A stretch of DNA of 9,215 nt from JBGSMF01 sp041740315 (lineage in GTDB: Bacteria > Chloroflexota > Anaerolineae > Fen-1058): positions 1 through 9,215 of the forward strand of contig JBGSMF010000321.1 in NCBI GenBank assembly GCA_041740315.1. The letters run 5' to 3'. Every line of letters begins with the position of its first letter. Position 1 is the first letter of the stretch. The notes below the pieces were generated by a model. The model saw only the letters and a program-made list of their open reading frames with translations. It searched no databases and was not told where the DNA came from. Positions 4,821 through 9,215 of the stretch are shown piece by piece. The position numbers and the translations under genes were made by a program.

Positions 4821-5746
4821 TTCTTCATCTGCTCCAATTGAAGCGCCAGGCTCTCGATATACTGGCCCTTTTCCAGCCTGGCACGCCACGCTTCAGGAAT
4901 TGCCTCAATGCCCAAATAGGCGCCCGCTATGGCGCATGCCATTGCGCCGAGCGTGTCGCGGTCGCCGCCATTGAGCACGGCGCAAAACAGACAATCGTTA
5001 AACGAGTTGGGATAGCGCAGAAATGAGTAAATGGCAAACGGCACCGACTCGTGCGCCATCACACTCCGCCCCAATTGCCTGGCGGCCTCATCGGCTGGGG
5101 CATTTTCGGCCAGCAGCGTTTTGACGCAAGCCATTTTGGCGCGAAACTCGGCCGTTTTTGCAAACGAGACCAACTCTAGCGAGAATAACTCGGACGGGAA
5201 AACCTCGTTTGGCTCCAGGCTCACCGCCCGGGCGATTGCATAGGCCAGCACCGCCGCGCCGTCAATGCCCACCGGGTGGGCGTGGGTCACAATGGATGAT
5301 TGGCGCACCTGCGCGTACAGATCTGGCGCATCGTAATAGAACAAGCCCACGGGCGCAATCCGCATCGCCGCGCCGTTGCCCAGCGAACCCTGCCCATCGA
5401 ATAATCTGCCTGCCGCTTCAGTATAAGACAATCCTTGCTCGTCTACCATTGCAAACAACTCGGGCGGACCGCTGGCATAGCCGCGCCAGGGCTCGCGCGT
5501 AAAATTAGACTTGAACACATCGCCCAAATGTTTTTCGTCAAGATGGCCGGTTTGGACGATGGTCTCGGCCAGGCCAATGGCCATGGCCGTATCATCCGTG
5601 TAGGTCAGCACGTTGCTATGCTCAACCACAGCGCCCAGCGACATTTCATCGTGATAGCGAAACGCCAATTCGCCAATGGCGTCGCCAAGCGCGCTGCCCA
5701 CCAGCCCACCCAGGAATTTGGATTTCAGGTCCAATTTCAAATCCAT
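4817..5746 (-). CDS. ADP-ribosylglycohydrolase family protein (DraG/ARH-like)
   Basis: A 309-residue enzyme predicted to remove ADP-ribose from modified proteins or small molecules, using two Mg ions. Characteristic motifs: GSALGDAIG (17-25), YTDDT (49-53, metal-binding Asp51/Asp52) and GGDRDTLGAMACAIAGAYLG (260-279, metal-binding Asp). AAMRIAPVG between them is also typical. The acceptor (arginine as in DraG/ARH1, or serine, nucleic acid or free ADP-ribose derivatives as in ARH3) cannot be read from these motifs. ATG 5746 is preceded by GGGAGG at suitable distance and lies 24 nt after the glycosylase stop. It is the last gene of the minus-strand operon. Its TAG stop falls in the outer end of repeat A copy 2, whose hairpins may protect or end the transcript. 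The C-terminus may have been altered by that insertion. Confidence 0.9.
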   Translation of the reverse strand: MDLKLDLKSKFLGGLVGSALGDAIGELAFRYHDEMSLGAVVEHSNVLTYTDDTAMAIGLAETIVQTGHLDEKHLGDVFKSNFTREPWRGYASGPPELFAMVDEQGLSYTEAAGRLFDGQGSLGNGAAMRIAPVGLFYYDAPDLYAQVRQSSIVTHAHPVGIDGAAVLAYAIARAVSLEPNEVFPSELFSLELVSFAKTAEFRAKMACVKTLLAENAPADEAARQLGRSVMAHESVPFAIYSFLRYPNSFNDCLFCAVLNGGDRDTLGAMACAIAGAYLGIEAIPEAWRARLEKGQYIESLALQLEQMKK

Positions 5747-5770
5747 CGTCGCCTCCCACAGTTTTTCTCA

Positions 5771-6592
5771 TCATCCATCTACCAGCCTGCCCGGCTGGCA
5801 CGCGCGGCAAAAGTGGGTAGCAATCCGTTCGCGTTTGACCTGGCTGATTACGCCGCCGCAGCGCGGGCAAGGCCGGCCCGCTTTGCCATGCACGGCTAAA
5901 AAGTCACGCACCTCAACGTCAATCGCTTCGCCCACTCGCCGGCGCAGTGTCTCGATCGCTTCCGCCAACACGCTTTGCATGGCGGCGTGCAATCGTACTC
6001 TTTCATCTTCGCTCAAACTGCTCACACGCCGAAACGGATACACCCCGGCCCGCCAACAGATTTCGTCTGCATACGCATTGCCAATGCCCGCCACAAAGCT
6101 CTGGGTGGTCAGCGCGCGCTTGAGCTCGCCACGCTGCTGGCGCAAACGTTGGCAAAAGATGGGCAGGGTCAGCGCCGGGTCGGCGGCTTCTGGCCCCAAA
6201 TCGGCCAGAGTCGGCACTTGGGCCAGGTCGGCCACCAGGTACACCTTGCCCATGTCCTTGGCATCATGGTAGCGCAACTCGCGGCCATCGGCCAAGCCAA
6301 GCACCAGCGCATCGCGGGCGCGGTGCCGAGGCAGCGGCTCGCCATAGTAAATGCGCCCAGCCAACATGGGCTGAGCAACCAGGTGCACTCTATGATCAAG
6401 AGACAGTAGCAAGAATTTGCCGCGCCGGGTTACGCCGGTAAAATGCTGCCCAATCAAGTGTTCGCCAATTTCCCCGCCGAGCAAGTTGCGCACTATCAAT
6501 GGGCGGCGCACCTCGGCAGAGGCAATTGCCACATCCACGATACGCGGCGCAAGATATTCACGAATGATTTCCAGGTCGGGCAATTCAGGCAT
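5771..6592 (-). CDS. Fpg/Nei-family DNA glycosylase (MPELPD type)
   Basis: A 273-residue base-excision repair enzyme predicted to remove oxidised bases and cut at the abasic site. Because Pro2 must be the N-terminal nucleophile, ATG 6592 (MPELPDLE; P2, E3) is the start, although the frame is open 21 nt further. Lys59 in RRGKFLLL is the conserved beta-hairpin lysine. The helix-two-turn-helix region includes FVAGIGNAYADEICWRAGVYPF. A C-terminal zinc finger has C242-x2-C245-x16-C262-x2-C265. In canonical Fpg an arginine lies five residues before the third cysteine. Here that position is isoleucine, with Arg one residue earlier, as expected for a divergent MPELPD subgroup rather than classical MutM. 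The start overlaps the end of the DDAH gene by 8 nt, suggesting translational coupling. Confidence 0.88.
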   Translation of the reverse strand: MPELPDLEIIREYLAPRIVDVAIASAEVRRPLIVRNLLGGEIGEHLIGQHFTGVTRRGKFLLLSLDHRVHLVAQPMLAGRIYYGEPLPRHRARDALVLGLADGRELRYHDAKDMGKVYLVADLAQVPTLADLGPEAADPALTLPIFCQRLRQQRGELKRALTTQSFVAGIGNAYADEICWRAGVYPFRRVSSLSEDERVRLHAAMQSVLAEAIETLRRRVGEAIDVEVRDFLAVHGKAGRPCPRCGGVISQVKRERIATHFCRACQPGRLVDG

Positions 6593-7373
6593 CGCGCAAA
6601 CTTTTTCCCCCACGCTTGAAAACCAGGCTGCAACAAGTCACCGCTCCTTCTGCCTTGGCAAACTCGGAAACATCTACCGCCATCACCTGAATTCCCTGCT
6701 CCTCCAGCCGCTTTTGCGTGTGGGGAAAAGCGGTAGGATAAATAACGCCGCCATGTATCAATAGCGCATTGGCTCCGTGCGGCTCGGCTGCATCCACCTG
6801 CACAATCCGCAGCTTGCCAAATTCGCCGGTGTTCACCCAGCAAGAGTTGATCAGCAGCGTGTCCTCGGCCACTTGGGTCACCGCCGATTTCAGGTGGAGG
6901 CAGCCATTCACATTGACGCCCTTGACGCTGTAGCCAAACGGTTGCAAGGCGCTGCGCAGTTGATCAATCGCTGCCTGGTCGCTGCGGCTGGATAACCCCA
7001 CAAACACCTGCTTGCCAACGCACAAAACATCGCCGCCATCCAGCGTGCCTGGCGGTTGGATGTGGCACAACCTGCGATACGGCTCTAGCGCGCAGGCGAC
7101 CGACGCCGTTTCGGGCCGGCGCAAAGCTGCCCCAGGGCGGGTGATGACGGCCAGCTCATCCAGGACAATCGCCGTATCTTCCACAAACACCGAATCTGGC
7201 AAAGCGGGTTCGGCGGGCAAGCGAAGGATTTGGCAGCCCAGCGCGGCCAGACACTGCTCGTAGCGATGGTGCTGCCGGCGGGCCAGTTCCACATCAATCG
7301 GCTGGCGATCCAGGTGCGTCAATTCACAATTAGCCAGGCTGGGGCTAGGTTCGCGAACAAGGGCAATCAACAT
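6585..7373 (-). CDS. ddaH: N(G),N(G)-dimethylarginine dimethylaminohydrolase (DDAH)
   Basis: A 262-residue guanidino-modifying enzyme that converts mono- or dimethylarginine to citrulline plus an amine through a Cys thiouronium intermediate. Visible residues: PDSVFVEDTAIV with D60, E65 and D66; R85; LDGGDVL (111-117); GLSSR with R130; catalytic H160 in HLKSAV; and the nucleophile Cys in AEGAVTCCSLVF (C247 or C248). From memory of Pseudomonas DDAH (L18, D60, E65, D66, R85, R132, H162, C249) the set and spacing agree almost residue for residue. This favours DDAH over the larger arginine deiminase. ATG 7373 is 7 nt after the phosphatase stop with only a weak Shine-Dalgarno, so coupling is likely. 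Methylarginines could come from protein turnover or uptake. A related amidinohydrolase substrate remains possible. Confidence 0.85.
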   Translation of the reverse strand: MLIALVREPSPSLANCELTHLDRQPIDVELARRQHHRYEQCLAALGCQILRLPAEPALPDSVFVEDTAIVLDELAVITRPGAALRRPETASVACALEPYRRLCHIQPPGTLDGGDVLCVGKQVFVGLSSRSDQAAIDQLRSALQPFGYSVKGVNVNGCLHLKSAVTQVAEDTLLINSCWVNTGEFGKLRIVQVDAAEPHGANALLIHGGVIYPTAFPHTQKRLEEQGIQVMAVDVSEFAKAEGAVTCCSLVFKRGGKSLRDA

Positions 7374-7380
7374 ATTGAGC

Positions 7381-7824
7381 CTAGCCTAAAGCCTGAACCA
7401 ATTGCCGGACACGGGTTTCTATTTCTCCCAAGGCATGTTCGGCCGAGATTTTGTCCAGATCGTGAATCGGCCAGTATTCAATCCGATCAATCCACCTGGG
7501 AAAGCGTTCTGCCATAATGGGGCGATGTTCCAACTCGTCTAGCGCAATGATCTTGTCGGCAGCGGCAAAATCGGCCTCAACCGCCCGGCAAGGTAGACGC
7601 TCTGCGCCGCAAGCCGCCACACCCATGTCATTCAAACGCTGCACCACATAGCGAGAGACCGGCCCCACGTTGCGCACGCCGCGCTCCAAAGCTAAACCAC
7701 GCGAAATAGCTCGCCAACCGAGATGATGTTGCTCTGCCAGCGAGTTAAAGAGCATCTCGGCAAAACGGCTGCGGTAATAATTGCCGGTGCAGAGGAAAAG
7801 CAACTGGTGGTTGGTGTTGAACAA
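7381..7824 (-). CDS. Low-molecular-weight phosphatase family protein
   Basis: A 147-residue protein of the LMW protein-tyrosine phosphatase/arsenate reductase superfamily. The P-loop is LFLCTGNYYRSRFAEM (nucleophile C12, R18, S19), and D122 in PIHDLD is placed like the usual general-acid aspartate. Length is normal. In the arginine phosphatase YwlE the residue four after the catalytic Cys is Thr. Here it is Tyr16, so specificity cannot be assigned. It starts at TTG 7824, only 2 nt after the stop of the upstream acetyltransferase, with no clear Shine-Dalgarno; reinitiation is likely. A second in-frame TTG at 7803 would begin directly at the P-loop strand and is less plausible. It sits between a GNAT and DDAH in the five-gene operon. 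Confidence 0.82.
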   Translation of the reverse strand: MFNTNHQLLFLCTGNYYRSRFAEMLFNSLAEQHHLGWRAISRGLALERGVRNVGPVSRYVVQRLNDMGVAACGAERLPCRAVEADFAAADKIIALDELEHRPIMAERFPRWIDRIEYWPIHDLDKISAEHALGEIETRVRQLVQALG

Positions 7825-7826
7825 AG

Positions 7827-8591
7827 TTATCTTTGCTCAAAGGGCAGGCGCAGCACTATTTCGCCCTTGAATATTTCGCCGGTCGGCTCAAAGCCCAGCT
7901 TGAGGTAAAAGCCCTCCGGGCTGCCCTCGCCCTGGCGGCAGCTCACCAGCAATTCTTTAGCGCCGGGCCGGGTCTTGACATAGTCCACCAGCCGCTCGAT
8001 GGCCTGCCGGCCATAGCCTCGGCCGTGGTATGGCTGGGCAATCATGAATCGCCACAAAAAATATTCCGGCTCGTCGGCGGCATCCACCAGCATCATAAAA
8101 CCCACCGGGGCCTTGCCGGCGTAAATGGCGCGGAACCAGGCGTCCTTGTTAAAATGGGCTTGCGCCAGCGAGATGGCATTGGGCGCAACAAAATTCTTTT
8201 TGGGCTCGGTCAAGGTATCGCTGAGCGCGCAAATGTCTACCACCGTGTCTTCGGTGATCTCGCGCAAGCTCACCTCGTTATAAGGGCCAAGCCTTTGCCG
8301 CAGCAAAGGCGCAATCTGCCCAATGGCGGCCTGCACCGGCTGCCTGACTGTGTCATGCTCTTGGGCTGCCTTGCCGATCAGGTCGAGCGCCACTTCCCAC
8401 CAATGGGTGTCAACCGTTTCGTCGGTGGCCTCGTTCACAAGCTCGTCAAACATAAAGGCAATGTTCCGCCTGGGGCGGTATAAAAGCAAGGGCAGCAAAA
8501 CATCCAGGCTTTGCGCCAAACCATACAGCGCCGCCCGCAGCTCGGCCGGAATATCGGCCGCGTCTATTTTAGTAGCAATGTTGGCATCCAT
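7827..8591 (-). CDS. GNAT family N-acetyltransferase with helical N-terminal domain
   Basis: A 254-residue protein, first gene of the minus-strand operon. Residues about 1-95 form a mostly helical domain of unknown role (LYGLAQSLDVLLPLLLYRPRR, THWWEVALDLIGKAAQEH). From about 105 it is a GNAT domain (VSLREITEDTVVDICALS, WFRAIYAGKAPVGFMML, EYFLWRFMI). The acetyl-CoA loop is QPYHGRGYGRQAI (about 186-198) and the end is FYLKLGFEPTGE. The GNAT part most resembles the spermine/spermidine acetyltransferase type (BltD/PaiA-like), but the substrate is unproven. ATG 8591 is preferred to in-frame GTG 8603 because the Shine-Dalgarno GGAGGA (8601-8596) lies 4 nt before the ATG and overlaps the GTG. The leader contains repeat D and follows two candidate promoters. 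Confidence 0.87.
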   Translation of the reverse strand: MDANIATKIDAADIPAELRAALYGLAQSLDVLLPLLLYRPRRNIAFMFDELVNEATDETVDTHWWEVALDLIGKAAQEHDTVRQPVQAAIGQIAPLLRQRLGPYNEVSLREITEDTVVDICALSDTLTEPKKNFVAPNAISLAQAHFNKDAWFRAIYAGKAPVGFMMLVDAADEPEYFLWRFMIAQPYHGRGYGRQAIERLVDYVKTRPGAKELLVSCRQGEGSPEGFYLKLGFEPTGEIFKGEIVLRLPFEQR

Positions 8592-8595
8592 TGTG

Positions 8596-8601
8596 TCCTC
8601 C
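8596..8601 (-). promoter_or_regulatory. Shine-Dalgarno GGAGGA deciding the GNAT start
   Basis: GGAGGA lies 4 nt upstream of ATG 8591. It overlaps the alternative GTG at 8603-8601, which therefore has no site of its own. Confidence 0.6.
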
Positions 8602-8622
8602 ACAGGTTATTGTTTGCAATAT

Positions 8623-8743
8623 GTAACTCAGCCGTTACACAGAGATTCACAGAGAACGCACGGAGAAACGCAGAGAATTAGAAACAAAAATCTCTGTGAG
8701 CCTCTGCGTTTACTCAGTGCAGCTCTGTGACCAGAGTAGTTAC
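8623..8743. repeat. CACAGAG-type palindromic repeat D in the operon leader
   Basis: Inverted ends GTAACT (8623-8628) and AGTTAC (8738-8743), each followed inward by a CACAGAG copy. A central perfect 10-bp stem, AAACGCAGAG (8666-8675) with 8702-8711, encloses further pairs including CACAGAGA with TCTCTGTG. On the left arm GAG occurs at 8642, 8652, 8663 and 8673, i.e. every 10-11 bp. The element lies between the operon's candidate promoters and its first gene, so it would be transcribed as a structured leader. Similar ACACAGAG palindromes are common between genes in several bacterial phyla. Confidence 0.65.
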
Positions 8744-8749
8744 TGCAAT

Positions 8750-8755
8750 ATTATA
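8750..8755 (-). promoter_or_regulatory. Proximal -10 box (TATAAT) for the minus-strand operon
   Basis: Perfect TATAAT on the minus strand, just outside repeat D and about 160 nt before ATG 8591. At 17-18 bp spacing the best -35 candidates match only 3 of 6 positions, so this promoter would be weak or activator-dependent. Confidence 0.35.
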
Positions 8756-8800
8756 CACCTTTAAGAGTTGACTGGGCAGAAAATGAGGATAAACTAGCAA

Positions 8801-8824
8801 GAAAGCGCCTTCGGCGCAGCTTTC
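8801..8824. other. GC-rich bulged hairpin, possible attenuator
   Basis: GAAAGC (8801-8806) with GCTTTC (8819-8824) and GCC (8807-8809) with GGC (8813-8815) form a stem with a 3-nt bulge and a TTC loop. On the minus strand it is followed by TTGCTAGTTT, a poor U-tract. A transcript from the hybrid promoter at 8842-8870 would begin with this hairpin, so it could act as a weak attenuator or a 5' stabiliser. Confidence 0.35.
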
Positions 8825-8841
8825 GCAGTGGTGGAGTAAGT

Positions 8842-8870
8842 TTTATACTTTCCTATACCATTGGTGTCAA
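8842..8870 (-). promoter_or_regulatory. Hybrid promoter: MITE-borne -35 plus external -10, driving the minus-strand operon
   Basis: On the minus strand TTGACA (8870-8865, consensus) lies exactly 17 bp from TATAAA (8847-8842, 5 of 6). The -35 is inside the left inverted end of element E and points outward. The -10 lies beyond the target duplication. Transcription would start near 8835 and read into the GNAT-phosphatase-DDAH-glycosylase-ADP-ribosylglycohydrolase operon with a leader of about 245 nt. It is the best-matching promoter in the window. Confidence 0.6.
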
Positions 8871-9067
8871 CTTAAGATGTTTTGACTCTCACGAATAAAC
8901 ATTTTTCAGGACGGTTGACATCAATTTGCGCAAAAACAAATGCGCAACAAGCTGTTTTCAAATACAAATTTCAGGTTTTTGACGCTGGCAGGTGGTCTCA
9001 AAGCGCGAGGTGCCACTGCGATTTCGCTATCCTTGAGCCACACCGGTCGCTTAAGTTGACACTAATG
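8859..9067. mobile_element. 209-bp MITE (element E) with 18-bp inverted ends and target duplication
   Basis: Ends CATTGGTGTCAACTTAAG (8859-8876) and the reverse complement of 9050-9067 agree in 17 of 18 bases. TTCCTATAC flanks both sides as a direct repeat (8850-8858 and 9068-9076); a tenth base (C) also matches. The inner part has no open frame of note and contains a 7-bp hairpin TTGCGCA/TGCGCAA (8926-8932/8941-8947). From memory, the inner half of the ends (TCAACTTAAG) resembles IS231-type inverted repeats of the IS4 family, which also make duplications of about 10-12 bp. It is non-autonomous and would need a transposase from elsewhere. Confidence 0.8.
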
Positions 9068-9119
9068 TTCCTATACCTGGACTTTCGGACGAAGCCATTA
9101 ATTATTTGCACCCAAAAGT

Positions 9120-9147
9120 TTGACTTTTTTGGCGCTTGGGGCATGAT
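9120..9147 (+). promoter_or_regulatory. Weak candidate promoter for the gene at the right edge
   Basis: TTGACT (9120-9125) and CATGAT (9142-9147, 4 of 6) are spaced by 16 nt. They lie about 45 nt before the start codon at 9192. Confidence 0.25.
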
Positions 9148-9191
9148 TGATAGTCATTGTTTAGATCGTATTGGACTTAGGAGGAAATGCC

Positions 9192-9215
9192 ATGCCCAAA
9201 CGCACTATTGCTCTC
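9192..9215 (+). CDS. 5' end of a plus-strand gene, product unknown
   Basis: ATG 9192 follows a strong Shine-Dalgarno AGGAGG (9179-9184) at 7 nt. Only eight codons (MPKRTIAL) lie in the window, too few to name the product. The other ATG at 9187 is only 2 nt from the Shine-Dalgarno and is unlikely. The stretch 9068-9178 before it holds the right-hand target duplication of the MITE and a weak promoter, and nothing else that I can see. Confidence 0.6.

Noticed and set aside
5435..5899. Long plus-strand ORFs opposite the minus-strand operon (also 5676-6272, 7833-8483)
   Set aside because: They are antisense shadows of clearly identified genes in GC-biased frames, without ribosome sites or domain motifs.
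8591..8603. GTG 8603 as start of the GNAT gene
   Set aside because: The Shine-Dalgarno overlaps this codon and fits ATG 8591.
8636..8728. CRISPR array from the repeated ACAGAG motifs
   Set aside because: The units are 10-11 bp apart with no unique spacers, and the arms are inverted; it is a palindrome.
8768..8795. Plus-strand promoter TTGACT with TAAACT
   Set aside because: The -10 matches only 4 of 6 positions and no plus-strand gene follows before 9192.

Overview
The window looks like a piece of a Chloroflexota chromosome, probably from the Anaerolineae or a related class. Evidence for this is the intermediate GC content, the gene types (GerMN-type lipoprotein, small zinc-ribbon protein, DDAH next to an Fpg-like glycosylase) and the many REP-like palindromes between genes. 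The assignment is an inference; no rRNA or marker gene is present.

Layout. Left part (1-1400): a hairpin resembling an insertion-sequence end, a metallo-beta-lactamase-fold hydrolase with an odd start, the C-terminal remnant of a TcmP/LCM-type methyltransferase, and a convergent 85-residue zinc-ribbon protein. Middle part (1400-4820): a plus-strand trio (histidine phosphatase, GerMN lipoprotein, two-domain GNAT acetyltransferase) bracketed by dense clusters of short non-coding repeats. Right part (4817-8591): a compact minus-strand operon of GNAT acetyltransferase, low-molecular-weight phosphatase, dimethylargininase (DDAH), Fpg-like DNA glycosylase and ADP-ribosylglycohydrolase, with gaps of 2-24 nt and one 8-nt overlap. 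The last 600 bases hold the operon leader, a 209-bp MITE and the first codons of another plus-strand gene.

The most unusual content is in the repeats. Two families (called A and B here) occur once on each side of the plus-strand trio, in opposite orientations. Both have the same design: terminal inverted repeats enclosing two perfect hairpins whose loops are exact complements of each other (CCCC/GGGG in A, TCCCAC/GTGGGA in B). Stem sequences of the paired hairpins differ, but pairing is kept. A lone hairpin at 2591-2616 has the A-type apex. Other repeats are a GTCATTGCGAGG-type REP (C), a CACAGAG-type palindrome in the operon leader (D), a 209-bp MITE with 18-bp inverted ends resembling the IS231/IS4 type and a 9-bp target duplication (E), and a 163-bp pair of inverted ends (F).

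The left end of MITE E carries an outward consensus TTGACA exactly 17 bp from a TATAAA outside the element. This makes a hybrid promoter pointing into the five-gene operon, so the insertion may have changed its expression. The operon combines DDAH (methylated arginine), a DraG-type hydrolase (often ADP-ribosyl-arginine) and a phosphatase of the superfamily containing the arginine phosphatase YwlE, which suggests a speculative theme of reversing arginine modification.
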